Part shown: piece after piece, positions 18,601 through 26,575 of the stretch
Numbering within the stretch: the first letter of the stretch is position 1
How the letters are laid out: each line of letters opens with the position of its first letter
Source of the DNA: Nannocystis sp.
GTDB taxonomy: Bacteria; Myxococcota_A; Polyangia; Nannocystales; Nannocystaceae
Direction of reading: 5' to 3'
Length of the DNA stretch: 64,000 nucleotides
Assembly: GCF_016714285.1 (NCBI RefSeq)
Contig: NZ_JADJNN010000042.1
Span: 1 to 64,000 of the forward strand
Program-made: the position numbers and the translations under genes
Notes under the pieces: generated by a model
Databases searched by the model: none
What the model was told of the DNA's origin: nothing
What the model saw: the letters and a program-made list of their open reading frames with translations, nothing else

Positions 18601-20208
18601 GGTCGCGGGCGGGCGGCGGCGGATCCGTCGCCACAGGCTGCGTGGGAGGCGGGCGAGGCTGTCGATGCCGGGGAAGCGGGCGAGCTGCAGCACGCTGACG
18701 TAGACGAGGAAGCCGAGGCCGACGATGAGCAGGAGGGCGAGGGCGAGGGCGAGGGTGGCGAGCGGGCCGGGCAGGGCGAGCTTCGTGAGGCCGAGGGCGG
18801 CGCCGGTCCAGGCGGCGTAGAGGGCTCCGCCCATGACGGCGTTGGCGAGCAGCAGCCAGGCGAGCTCGCGGACGCGGCCGGGGCGGGCGAGCGGGCCGAC
18901 CTTGCGGGCGAAGAACAGGCGCAGGAGGCCGACGTTGACGAGGGCGCCGAGGCTGGTGCCGAGGGCGAGGCCGGGGGCGCCGAGCTGGCGGTAGAAGCCG
19001 GCGTTGAAGGCGATGGTGGCCGCGATCGCGGCGAGCGAGGCGAGCAGGGGCAGGCGCGGGCGGTCGGTCGCGTAGAAGGCGGGGGCGACGATCTTGACCA
19101 TGCTGTAGGGCACCAGGCCGAGGGCGTAGGCGCGGAGGATCGCCGCGACGGCGGTGGTGTCGGCGGCGGTGAAGCGGCCGCCCTCGTAGATGAGGGAGAC
19201 GATCGGCTCGGCGAGGACGACCAGGCCGACGGTGCTGGCGGCGGTCAGCAGCCAGAGGGCGGAGAGGCTCTCACCTGTCTTTTGGACCAGGCCGCTGCGG
19301 TCGCCGCGGGCGGCCTCCTCGGACAGCTGGGTGGTGGCGATGGTGGCGAGGGCGACGCCGAACATGCCGATCGGGAGGTAGAAGATGCGAAACGCGTACT
19401 CGAGCTGGGCGACGGGGCCGTCGCCGAGGCTGGCGGCGAAGCGGGTGTTGACGAAGATGTTGACCTGGATCGCGGCGACGCCGACGACGGCGGGGAGCAT
19501 CATGCGGCCGATCCTCCGCACGCCGGGGTGGCGCCAGGCGCCGCGCAGGGCCAGGCGCGGGCGGTAGCCGAGCCGCCACAGCGGGGGCAGGAGGTAGAAG
19601 CTCTGGACCACGCCGGCGGCGAGGGTGCCGATGCTCCACGCGGTCACGGCCCACATGCCGCCGGCGCCGGCGATCCACAGGCCAGCGCCGCAAAGCACGC
19701 TGATCACGTTGAACAGCGCAGGCGCGTAGGCGGGGGCGAGGAAGTGGCGCTGCGCGTTGAGCATGCCGGTCCACACGGCGCCGACGCTGACGAGGGCGAG
19801 CAGCGGCATCATGATGCGGGTCAGCGCGGCGGCGTCGGCGAGCTTGGCGGGGCTCCAGCCGGCGGTCATGAGGCGGACCAGGTCGTCGGCGAACACGACG
19901 CCCAGCAGGGTGAGGCCGCCGGTGACGAGCAGCAGGACCGCGAGGGTGAGGTTGGCGAGCTGGTCAGCGCGGGCCCGGTCCTCCTGCACGAGGGCGGCGG
20001 TGAAGGTCGGGACGAAGGCGCTCGAGAGGGCGCCCTCGGCCAGCAGATCGCGCAGGAGGTTCGGGATCCGGAAGGCGACGGAGTAGGCGTCGGCGAGCGC
20101 CCCGGCGCCGACGAGGCGGGAGAACAGGGCCTCGCGCAGGAGGCCGAGCACGCGTGACACGGCGACGGCCAGGCTGAGCGACCCGGATCTCTGCAAGCTG
20201 CCGGACAA
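18598..20208 (-). CDS. murJ: Lipid II flippase MurJ
   Basis: 536 residues and about 14 membrane helices; moves lipid-linked peptidoglycan precursor across the inner membrane. Family motifs: SRVLGLLREALFSRLVGAGA, ADAYSVAFRIPNLLRDLLAE, GALSSAFVPTF, and later QLEYAFRIFYLPIGMFGVAL and YALGLVPYSMVKIVAPAFYA. The only start before the conserved region is TTG 20208, because an in-frame TAG lies five codons upstream. A minus-strand TAGCGT hexamer (20223-20218) ends 9 nt before this TTG, the same hexamer and spacing as at 29,032. That supports the unusual start and a leaderless transcript. The C-terminal PPAT is encoded by repeat DNA. Confidence 0.95.
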   Translation of the reverse strand: MSGSLQRSGSLSLAVAVSRVLGLLREALFSRLVGAGALADAYSVAFRIPNLLRDLLAEGALSSAFVPTFTAALVQEDRARADQLANLTLAVLLLVTGGLTLLGVVFADDLVRLMTAGWSPAKLADAAALTRIMMPLLALVSVGAVWTGMLNAQRHFLAPAYAPALFNVISVLCGAGLWIAGAGGMWAVTAWSIGTLAAGVVQSFYLLPPLWRLGYRPRLALRGAWRHPGVRRIGRMMLPAVVGVAAIQVNIFVNTRFAASLGDGPVAQLEYAFRIFYLPIGMFGVALATIATTQLSEEAARGDRSGLVQKTGESLSALWLLTAASTVGLVVLAEPIVSLIYEGGRFTAADTTAVAAILRAYALGLVPYSMVKIVAPAFYATDRPRLPLLASLAAIAATIAFNAGFYRQLGAPGLALGTSLGALVNVGLLRLFFARKVGPLARPGRVRELAWLLLANAVMGGALYAAWTGAALGLTKLALPGPLATLALALALLLIVGLGFLVYVSVLQLARFPGIDSLARLPRSLWRRIRRRPPAT

Positions 20209-20472
20209 GGCCGGGTCACGCTAGTTCAGGCGGCGCGGGCTGTCGACTCCCTGGCCGTGGCGATCCCTGGTGTGGTCGCGGGGTGAGCCCTGACTGGGCT
20301 GGGCTGTGTCCGGCCGTCGTGCTCGCGCGGGTGTTGGGCAGGCGGCCGACGCCGGGCTGCCAGGGCCTTCGGGGCGCCTGCCATCGTGGCGTGTACGGGC
20401 GCTGCGGGGGCCCTGGCGGCGATCCTTGCGCGGTGGCCAGGCGGCCGCGGGGCGTGCGATAGTCCCGGCCCC

Positions 20473-21306
20473 GTGCTGCTCGCCCTCATCAAGACCCTGC
20501 GCCCACGGCAGTGGATCAAGAACCTGTTCGTCGGTTTACCGCTGATGTTCGGGCATCGCCTCACCGACCCGGACAGCCTGCTGGTGACCGCGGGGGCGGT
20601 GGCCCTGTTCTGCGTGATCTCCGGCTGCGTGTACGTGCTCAACGATCTGGTCGACGTCGAGAAGGACCGGGTCCACCCCAAGAAGCGCATGCGGCCGATT
20701 CCCTCGGGGCAGCTGCCGGAGGCGGTGGCGCGGCGCTTCGTGGTCGTCGTCGTGCCGGTGTGCCTCGGGCTCGGCTACTGGTTGCAGCCGTGGTTCGCCG
20801 CGGCGCTCGGGGCCTACTTCGCGCAGAACCTGGCCTACAGCTTTCGCCTCAAGCAGATCGCGTACGTCGATGTGCTGTCGATCGCGACCGGCTTCATCCT
20901 GCGCGTGCTGGCCGGGGCCTTCGCGCTCGAGGTGCCGGCGTCGCTGTGGCTGCTGGCCTGCACCGGGCTGATGGCGATGTTTATGGGCTTCGGCAAGCGG
21001 GCGCACGAGCTGGCGGCCGGCGAGGGGGCGACGAAGCAGCGGCAGGCGCTCGCGGGCTACGACCTCGCGACCCTGCGGGTGATCCTGTACGGGCTCGCGG
21101 TGGCGACGGTCGGGGTCTACACGGCCTACACGCTGAGCGGCCACGTGGCCCAGCTGTTCGGCAGCAACCGCCTGGTCTACACGGTGGGCTTCGCGGCGGT
21201 CGGGGTGCTGCGCTTCATCCACCTGGCGACCACGCGTCACGAGGCCGAGAGCCCGACCGAGGAGATGCTCAAGGACCCGCTGTTCATGCTGAACTTCCTG
21301 GCCTGA
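20473..21306 (+). CDS. Decaprenyl-phosphate phosphoribosyltransferase (UbiA family), with a premature TGA near the end
   Basis: A membrane prenyltransferase-fold enzyme that joins phosphoribosyl pyrophosphate to decaprenyl phosphate, the first committed step to decaprenylphosphoryl-arabinose; relative of mycobacterial Rv3806c. It starts at GTG 20473 (IKTLRPRQWIKNLFVGLPLM). VYVLNDLVDVEKDRVHPKKR holds the Asp-rich NDxxD motif, and AYVDVLSIATGFILRVLAGA and FGKRAHELAAGEG follow. The frame stops at TGA 21304, but the next 12 codons (LGLLAAILYGWV, then TGA 21343) match the family's final hydrophobic helix. A Trp codon TGG mutated or misread as TGA explains it. The motif GATAGT lies ~10 nt upstream of GTG. 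DprE1 and DprE2 follow 4-5 kb downstream. Confidence 0.9.
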   Translation: MLLALIKTLRPRQWIKNLFVGLPLMFGHRLTDPDSLLVTAGAVALFCVISGCVYVLNDLVDVEKDRVHPKKRMRPIPSGQLPEAVARRFVVVVVPVCLGLGYWLQPWFAAALGAYFAQNLAYSFRLKQIAYVDVLSIATGFILRVLAGAFALEVPASLWLLACTGLMAMFMGFGKRAHELAAGEGATKQRQALAGYDLATLRVILYGLAVATVGVYTAYTLSGHVAQLFGSNRLVYTVGFAAVGVLRFIHLATTRHEAESPTEEMLKDPLFMLNFLA

Positions 21307-21348
21307 CTGGGGCTGCTGGCGGCGATCCTGTACGGCTGGGTGTGAGCG

Positions 21349-21804
21349 ATGAAGACGGTGCTGCAACGGGTGACGCGCGCGCAGGTCCGCGTCGACGGGG
21401 CGGTGGTCGGTGAGATCGGGCGCGGGCTGCTGGCGCTGTGCGCGATCGAGAAGGGCGACGGGCCCGCGGATGTTCGCGTGACGGCGGACAAGCTGGTGAC
21501 GCTGCGCTGCTTCCCCGGGGCGACGCCGATGGACCGCAGCGTGCTTGATGTCGGCGGGGCGGTGCTGCTGGTGTCGCAGTTCACGATCGCGGGCACGCTG
21601 AAGAAGGGGCGCCGGCCTGGCTTCGATCCGGCGGCGCCGCCGGACGAGGCGCGGGCGCTGTATGAGCAGCTGGCGGCGGCGATCCGCGGGCTCGGGGTGG
21701 TGGTCGACACGGGGCGCTTCGCGGCGCATATGGAGGTGGAGCTGGTGAATGACGGGCCGGTGACGCTGCTGCTGTTTACGCAGGGGGGGAGCGTCGTGCA
21801 TTGA
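21349..21804 (+). CDS. dtd: D-aminoacyl-tRNA deacylase
   Basis: 151 residues from ATG 21349, three bp after the second stop of the UbiA-family gene. It hydrolyses D-aminoacyl-tRNA and glycyl-tRNA-Ala, protecting translation. It starts MKTVLQRVTRAQVRVDG and carries both signature motifs: VSQFTIAGTLKKGRRP (SQFTL type) and the C-terminal VNDGPVTLLL (NxGPxT type, with the cross-subunit Gly-Pro). Family length is typical. It is probably cotranscribed with the upstream gene. Confidence 0.97.
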   Translation: MKTVLQRVTRAQVRVDGAVVGEIGRGLLALCAIEKGDGPADVRVTADKLVTLRCFPGATPMDRSVLDVGGAVLLVSQFTIAGTLKKGRRPGFDPAAPPDEARALYEQLAAAIRGLGVVVDTGRFAAHMEVELVNDGPVTLLLFTQGGSVVH

Positions 21805-21860
21805 GTGGGGCGCTGGCGGGGCGGGGGGGGGCTGGCGGGACTCGCTTGCGTGGGGCAACG

Positions 21861-22547
21861 CGGGGCGAGGCTATCTGGGCCCGGCGGAGGAGGGGCCGCC
21901 GACTGCGGGTCCCTCGCGACGGCGGCGCCTCCCGTCAAGGCGGGTGCTCGGCGCTCGTGGGCTCCGTGTTCACCCTGTCATTCGCCCACGCGGTCTGCTT
22001 CGCGATGTTGACGCGCCTGCGCGCCCACCTCGCCGGGACCCTCCGCCTGCGTCCCCCGCGACGGCCCCTCTTCCGCCGGAGTGGATATCGTCGGCGCCCC
22101 GCTTATCGGTGCACGCGATGTGTCGCCGCGAATCGGTGTGCAGGTGTGTGCGCGATCTGGTGCGGGTGGCGCCGGAATATGCTGCCATGCGCGGCCGCGA
22201 GGGCGAGGTGGCCGCGAGCCGTGGGGGGTGTCGCCGTTGTGTGGACGCGGGTGGCCGATGACAGCCACGTCATTGTTGGCACATGCCTGGACTGTTGCGT
22301 GGCGAAGAGCGGGGCGCAGACGGTGTGCGCCCGGCGGGAGAGGGGCCAACGCGGGGGACGCAGGCGGAGGGACCCGGCGAGTCGGGCGCGCAGGCGCCTC
22401 GTCCTTGAGACACCGACGGGGCTCGCGGATGACAGGGTGAACACGGAGCCCGGGGCGCCGAGCACCTGGCTCGACGGGAGGGGCCGCCGTCGCGAGGGAC
22501 CCGCAGCGATGGCCCCTCCCCCGACGGACCCAGATAGCCTCGCCCCG
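21861..22547. repeat. Long imperfect inverted repeat, arms ~240 bp, in an otherwise gene-free interval
   Basis: The left arm, 21861-22103, and the reverse complement of the right arm, 22547-22308, align almost without gaps. Both begin CGGGGCGAGGCTATCTGGG, share CTGCGGGTCCCTCGCGACGG, GGCTCCGTGTTCACCCTGTC and CTCCGCCTGCGTCCCCCGCG, and fade at GCGCCCCGCT. Between them is a ~204-bp non-repeated loop. Both strands are open for long stretches, but neither frame looks like a protein (Arg/Pro/Ser-rich mirror translations). A 17-bp tandem doublet, TGGGAGGCCGACAGCGG, follows at 22580-22613. The 890 bp between dtd and the tRNA hold nothing else I can name. Confidence 0.85.
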
Positions 22548-22644
22548 CGGTGTTCGAGCGCGGCGATGGTTGCCCGAGGTGGGAGGCCGACAGCGGTGGG
22601 AGGCCGACAGCGGCGAGGGTTGTTCGAGACCGAGAGCACCGAAG

Positions 22645-22678
22645 GCGAAAGGCCCTCCAGGGTGTGTCTGGAGGGCCT
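22645..22678 (-). terminator. Rho-independent terminator downstream of tRNA-Val
   Basis: On the minus strand AGGCCCTCCAG, a 7-nt loop, then CTGGAGGGCCT form a perfect 11-bp stem followed by TTCGCCTT. It lies 18 nt past the 3' end of the tRNA gene. It is the only classical stem plus T-rich tail found in the window. Confidence 0.8.
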
Positions 22679-22695
22679 GCCGCGGGCTTTCAACA

Positions 22696-22767
22696 TGGGC
22701 GCGGTAGGTTTCGAACCTACGGCTTCCACCGTGTGAAGGTGGCACTCTACCACTGAGTTACGCGCCC
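22696..22767 (-). tRNA. tRNA-Val (CAC anticodon)
   Basis: A 72-nt cloverleaf on the minus strand: acceptor stem GGGCGCG paired with CGCGCCC, D-loop CTCAGTGGTAGAG, anticodon stem CCACC/GGTGG around loop TTCACAC (anticodon CAC), T-arm GTAGGTTCGAAACCTAC, discriminator A. The 3' CCA is not encoded. It reads valine GTG codons, which are abundant here. A terminator hairpin follows. Confidence 0.95.
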
Positions 22768-22833
22768 GAGTGGTACAAGGGACGGAGCTTATATCTGCTT
22801 TGCTTCGCCCTCGCAAGGCCCGAATTCGGGGTC

Positions 22834-23442
22834 TTAGAGGTAGTTCCAGGTGCAGATGCCCTGGTCGCAGGCGAAGCCCTCGGCGGCCGGACAGTCGCAG
22901 GTGCTCGCGGGGATGAGCTCGCACTGGAGGGCGGCGCCCTGGTCGATGAGCTCGTAGAAGTGCGTGGTGTCGGCGTCGTTGCGGGCGACCCAGTTGCGGG
23001 TGCAGCCGCAGCTGGTGCCCTGGAGGTCCTGGCCGCACTCGTCGTTCTTGGTGCAGCTGCGGATCTTCTTGGTCTCGGCGGCGAAGGCGGCCTCGAGGGT
23101 GGCGCAGTCCATGATGGCGCCGGTGCTTCCAGGGTCGGTCGTGCCGGTGCTGCCGGGCTCGCTGGTGGCGGGGCCGGTGGTGTCCGTGGTGGTGGCGCTG
23201 GTGGCGGGGCCCGTGCTGTCCGTGGCGGTGGTGGCGGCGGTGGCGGTGCCGGTGGCGCTGTCGCTGGCGCCGCTGGTGGTCGGGTTCGGGTCGCTGGTGG
23301 TGCCGGGATCGCTGGTGGAGGGACCGGTGCTGCTGCCCGGGCTGGTGGTCTCGCTGGCCGCGTCGGTGGCGGTGGTCTTGGGGTCGCTACCGCAGGCGGC
23401 GAGGGCGAGGAGGGAGATCGTGAAAGGGATAAGCTGGCGCAT
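22834..23442 (-). CDS. Lipoprotein with long Ser/Thr/Asp/Gly-rich linker and Cys-rich C-terminal domain
   Basis: 202 residues from ATG 23442. The signal peptide ends at lipobox LAAC (residue ~17). Residues ~20-115 are a low-complexity linker made of Thr, Ser, Gly, Ala, Asp and Pro with STGPATS- and TTDTTGP-like repeats. The C-terminal ~85 residues contain eight Cys in pairs (CTKNDECGQDLQGTSCGCTR, ASTCDCPAAEGFACDQGICT), probably disulfide-bonded. The function is unknown. Surface or outer-membrane anchoring with the linker as a spacer is inference. Divergent from the ABC ATPase with 64 bp between starts. Confidence 0.8.
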   Translation of the reverse strand: MRQLIPFTISLLALAACGSDPKTTATDAASETTSPGSSTGPSTSDPGTTSDPNPTTSGASDSATGTATAATTATDSTGPATSATTTDTTGPATSEPGSTGTTDPGSTGAIMDCATLEAAFAAETKKIRSCTKNDECGQDLQGTSCGCTRNWVARNDADTTHFYELIDQGAALQCELIPASTCDCPAAEGFACDQGICTWNYL

Positions 23443-23506
23443 GCGGCGGAGTGTATCGCCGCGGATGGGCTGCGCAAGCGCGGGCGGTCGGGCTATGGTC
23501 GGCCCC

Positions 23507-24139
23507 GTGCAACCGTCGATCTTGCCGCTGCGGGCCAGCGGTCTGTGCAAGCGCTTCGGGGCGACGACGCTGTTCGCGGGGCTCGAGCTGCGCGTCGAGG
23601 CGGGCGAGCTGGTGGCGCTGATCGGGCCCAATGGTACGGGCAAGTCGACGCTGCTCGGCTGCGTCACGGGGGCCGTGATCGCGGACGCGGGCACGATCGA
23701 GATCGGCGGCCATGATCTGCACGCGGCGCCGATCGCCGCGCGGGCGGCCCTGCGATCGCTGGCGCAGGAGGTCGAGGTGCCGGAGGGGCTGACCGGGCGC
23801 GAGCTGCTCGAGTTCCACGCGGAGGTGTTCGCCGAGCCGCGGGGGATCGACCGGGCGATCGCGCAGGCGGAGCTCGGGCCGGCGATCGACGCGCTGGCGA
23901 CGACGTACAGCGTCGGCATGCGCAAGCGGCTGATGTTCGCGGCGCTCACGCTCGGGCCGGCGGCGCTGCTGGTGCTCGACGAGCCCTTCGCGGGGGTCGA
24001 CCGCGAGGGCCGCGGGCGCATGCTGGCGGCGATCGCCGCGGCGCTGGAGCGCGGGGCGGGCGTGCTGCTGTCGGCGCACGAGGCCGAGGAGCTGGCGGGG
24101 CTCGGGGTCGCGGCGCGCAGCGTGGATCTGCGGCGGTGA
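23507..24139 (+). CDS. ABC transporter ATP-binding protein
   Basis: 210 residues from GTG 23507, with a TATGGT hexamer ending 7 nt upstream. Walker A GPNGTGKST, Q-loop SLAQEVEVPEG, an ABC signature degenerated to YSVGMRKRL (normally LSGGQ), Walker B LLVLDEPFAGVD and H-loop LLSAHEAEEL are all present. The degenerate YSxGMRKR signature is usual for the subfamily of exporters of the CcmA/YadG type. No permease gene is adjacent: the next gene is convergent cutA. So the partner membrane subunit must be encoded elsewhere. Confidence 0.92.
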   Translation: MQPSILPLRASGLCKRFGATTLFAGLELRVEAGELVALIGPNGTGKSTLLGCVTGAVIADAGTIEIGGHDLHAAPIAARAALRSLAQEVEVPEGLTGRELLEFHAEVFAEPRGIDRAIAQAELGPAIDALATTYSVGMRKRLMFAALTLGPAALLVLDEPFAGVDREGRGRMLAAIAAALERGAGVLLSAHEAEELAGLGVAARSVDLRR

Positions 24140-24166
24140 GCGCCGTTCAGGCCTGCGGCGGTGCAG

Positions 24167-24490
24167 TCAGGCGGGGCGGGTGACGGCGTGGACCCACTCG
24201 CGATAGGGGAGGTGGGCCTCGCTGGGGGTGAAGGCGAGGATCTTCGGGACCTCGTAGGGGTGGAGCGCGGCGAGGCGGGCCATCGCGGCGGCGACGCGAT
24301 CGATCGCGGTCTCCATCACGATCAGCGCCTCGTCGTCGGCGCAGAGGGAGCCCTGCCACCAGTAGCGTGAGTGCACGGTGGGCACGAGGTTGCCGCAGGC
24401 GATCAGGCGCTCGCCGAGCAGGGCGGCGAGCAGGCGCTCGGCCTGGTCCGGGGGACAGGTCGTGAGCAGGAGGCGGATCTCGGGGGGCAT
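24167..24490 (-). CDS. cutA: Divalent-cation tolerance protein CutA
   Basis: 107 residues, a small trimeric ferredoxin-like protein linked to copper and other divalent-metal tolerance. Family motifs: LLTTCPPDQAERLLAALLGE, IACGNLVPTVHSRYWWQG, EALIVMETA, and HPYEVPKILAFTPSEAHLPY. It starts at ATG 24490, four bp after the stop of the FMN reductase gene, so the two form an operon. The Thr-Cys-Pro-Pro-Asp segment is encoded by a degenerate copy of the window's palindrome. Confidence 0.95.
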   Translation of the reverse strand: MPPEIRLLLTTCPPDQAERLLAALLGERLIACGNLVPTVHSRYWWQGSLCADDEALIVMETAIDRVAAAMARLAALHPYEVPKILAFTPSEAHLPYREWVHAVTRPA

Positions 24491-24493
24491 GGC

Positions 24494-25105
24494 TCACCCG
24501 TGGGTGCCGGCGACGCCGGCCGCGACGGCCTGGCCGAGGCTGCGCGCCTGCTCCCAGGCGGCGCGCAGCGGCGGGGTGTAGCGGACGACGTCGTGGGCGA
24601 CGCGGCGCACGCGGTCGCGGACGCTCTGGTTGTGGAGCGAGCCGTCGGCGGAGAAGTCGGAGCCGCGGGCGGCGGCGTGGTAGGGCAGGGTGAAGCCGTG
24701 ACACCAGCTGAAGCTGGTCTTGACGGCGGTGATCGACATGTCACCGCCGCCGCCGCCGGTGACGGCGAGCACGCCGGCGAACTTGCCGGCGAGCTCGTCG
24801 AACAGGAAGTCGAACCAGTTCTTGAGGCAGCCGGACATGCTGCCGTGGTACTCGGGGGTGACGAGGATGAAGCCGTCGGCCCAGCTGGCGCGCTCGCGGG
24901 CGGTCTGGACGGCGGCGAGGGCGTTCTGCTCGCTGTCGCCGTTGCGCATCACCGGCAGCGCGAGCTCGTGCAGGCGCAGGACCTGGACCTCGGCGCCGGC
25001 GGCCTCGGCGGTCTCGGCGGCGATGCGGACCATCTCGTGTACGTGGCTGTCGAGGCGAGCGGAGCCGCTGACGACCAGGATCCGGGGGCGCGAAGGGTTG
25101 GTCAC
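24494..25105 (-). CDS. NADPH-dependent FMN reductase family oxidoreductase
   Basis: 203 residues from ATG 25105, flavodoxin-like fold. RILVVSGSARLDSHVHEMVR forms the FMN phosphate loop, and ILVTPEYHGSMSGCLKNWFD contains the family TPEYxxSxxGxLKNxxD motif. The GVLAVTGGGGGDMS loop follows. Relatives are quinone, chromate or azo reductases; the physiological acceptor here is unknown. First gene of an operon with cutA and divergent from dprE1 across 48 bp. Confidence 0.9.
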   Translation of the reverse strand: MTNPSRPRILVVSGSARLDSHVHEMVRIAAETAEAAGAEVQVLRLHELALPVMRNGDSEQNALAAVQTARERASWADGFILVTPEYHGSMSGCLKNWFDFLFDELAGKFAGVLAVTGGGGGDMSITAVKTSFSWCHGFTLPYHAAARGSDFSADGSLHNQSVRDRVRRVAHDVVRYTPPLRAAWEQARSLGQAVAAGVAGTHG

Positions 25106-25153
25106 GGCGAGAGGATAGCGGAGCGGGCCGCGAGGCGGCTATGCTCCCGCGGC

Positions 25154-26482
25154 GTGACCGAGCGAGCGCCCACTCTGGCCGGCTGGGGCAACTTGCCGAG
25201 GCCTGGCCGTGAAGTGCTGTCGGAGGACCTCGAGGCGGCCTCGCAGGGGGCTGTGCTGTCTCGCGGGCTCGGGCGGTCGTACGGCGACTCGTCGTTGCCG
25301 CCGCCGGGTCGCAGTGAGGTGCTCGGGACGCGGCTGGCGGATCGGATCCTCGCGTGGGATCCGCAGCGCGGGGTGCTGCGGGCCGAGGCAGGGTTCTCGC
25401 TGTGGGAGTTCAACCGCCTGTTCCTGCGCCGCGGCTGGTTCATCAGCGCCACGCCGGGCACGCAGTTCGTGAGCCTCGGCGGGATGGTGGCGGCCGACGT
25501 GCACGGCAAGGGGCATCACCGCTTCGGCGGCTTCGGCTCGCACGTGCGAGCGCTGCGGCTGCGCATGGCCGACGGGTCGATCGTCGAGTGCGGGCCCGAT
25601 CGCGAGCCGGAGCTGTTCTGGGCGACGGTCGGCGGGATGGGGCTGACGGGGCACATCCTCGAGGTCGAGTGTCAGACGCAGGCGATCCCGACGCCGTGGA
25701 TCTACTCGGAGAGCGAGCGCATCGACGACATCGATCACTTCATCGCGGCGCTCAAGGGGTCGAGCGAGCGCTGGCCCTTCTCGGTCGGGTGGATCGACTG
25801 CCTGTCGCGCGGCAAGCGGATGGGCCGCGGGATCCTCGACCGCGGGCGCTGGGCCGAGCCGCACGAGACCGGCGGGCGGCCGCTGCCGGTCACGCGTCGG
25901 CTCGCGGTGCCGTTCGACTTTCCCTCGTGGGTGCTCGGCCGCCTCACGGTGCGGGCCTTCAACACGCTGTACTACTGGAAGCACTGGCAGCGGGCCCGCA
26001 GCGGGCTGCGCACGCCGGACAGCTTCTTCTACCCGCTGGACGCGATCCTGCACTGGAACCGCATCTACGGGCGCCGCGGCTTCACGCAGTATCAGTGCGT
26101 GCTGCCCGACAGCGCGGGCAAGGGGGCGGCGCGGCGCTTCCTCGAGCTGCTGACCTCGCGCGGCGGGGCGTCGTTCCTGTGCGTGATCAAGGACTGCGGC
26201 GCGCAGGGGCAGGGCATGCTGTCGTTCTTGCAGCCGGGGATCTCGATCGCGCTCGACATCCCGGTCCGCGACAACACGCAGGCGCTGGTCGACACCCTCA
26301 ACGAGCTGGTGATCGCGGAGGGCGGGCGGATCTACCTCGCCAAGGACGCGTTCACGCGGCCGGAGCACTACGCGGCGATGGACCCGCGGCTGCCGGCCTT
26401 CACGGCGCTGCGCGACCGCTGGGATCCGCAGCGGACGATCCGCTCGGCGCAGTCGGTGCGGGTGTTCGGCGATCCGCGCTGA
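25154..26482 (+). CDS. dprE1: Decaprenylphosphoryl-beta-D-ribose 2'-oxidase (DprE1-like)
   Basis: 442 residues. FAD-linked oxidase (VAO/PCMH fold) that oxidises decaprenylphosphoryl-ribose to the 2-keto form, the first half of its epimerisation to arabinose. The FAD loop is VLSRGLGRSYGDSSLPPPGR. Family signatures include ATPGTQFVSLGGMVAADVHG, GKGHHRFGGFGSHV, FWATVGGMGLTGHI, and YPLDAILHWNRIYGRRGFTQ, close to the DprE1 active-site region. It starts at GTG 25154 with TATGCT ending 8 nt upstream. The SDR DprE2 partner follows after 93 bp and the phosphoribosyltransferase lies 4 kb upstream. Confidence 0.9.
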   Translation: MTERAPTLAGWGNLPRPGREVLSEDLEAASQGAVLSRGLGRSYGDSSLPPPGRSEVLGTRLADRILAWDPQRGVLRAEAGFSLWEFNRLFLRRGWFISATPGTQFVSLGGMVAADVHGKGHHRFGGFGSHVRALRLRMADGSIVECGPDREPELFWATVGGMGLTGHILEVECQTQAIPTPWIYSESERIDDIDHFIAALKGSSERWPFSVGWIDCLSRGKRMGRGILDRGRWAEPHETGGRPLPVTRRLAVPFDFPSWVLGRLTVRAFNTLYYWKHWQRARSGLRTPDSFFYPLDAILHWNRIYGRRGFTQYQCVLPDSAGKGAARRFLELLTSRGGASFLCVIKDCGAQGQGMLSFLQPGISIALDIPVRDNTQALVDTLNELVIAEGGRIYLAKDAFTRPEHYAAMDPRLPAFTALRDRWDPQRTIRSAQSVRVFGDPR

Positions 26483-26550
26483 GGTGGGTTGGCGAGTCGC
26501 GGGCGGTCGACTCGTGGGTGCCGACGTTCGGGGATCCGCGCCGAGGTGGA
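26463..26550. repeat. Short direct repeat between dprE1 and dprE2
   Basis: GTTCGGCGATCCGCGCTGAGG at the end of dprE1 (from ~26463) recurs as GTTCGGGGATCCGCGCCGAGG from ~26526. It looks like a diverged tandem duplication of the dprE1 3' end. The second copy no longer codes. Confidence 0.7.
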
Positions 26551-26575
26551 TCTTCAGGTGTGGTAGATCCGGGCG

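Noticed and set aside
21861..22547. Retron-type msr/msd element
   Set aside because: No reverse transcriptase gene is present, and the arms are far longer than the short inverted repeats of known retrons.
21801..22736. Long open frames on both strands between dtd and the tRNA
   Set aside because: They mirror each other across an inverted repeat, are Arg/Pro/Ser-rich and have no recognisable domain or start signal.
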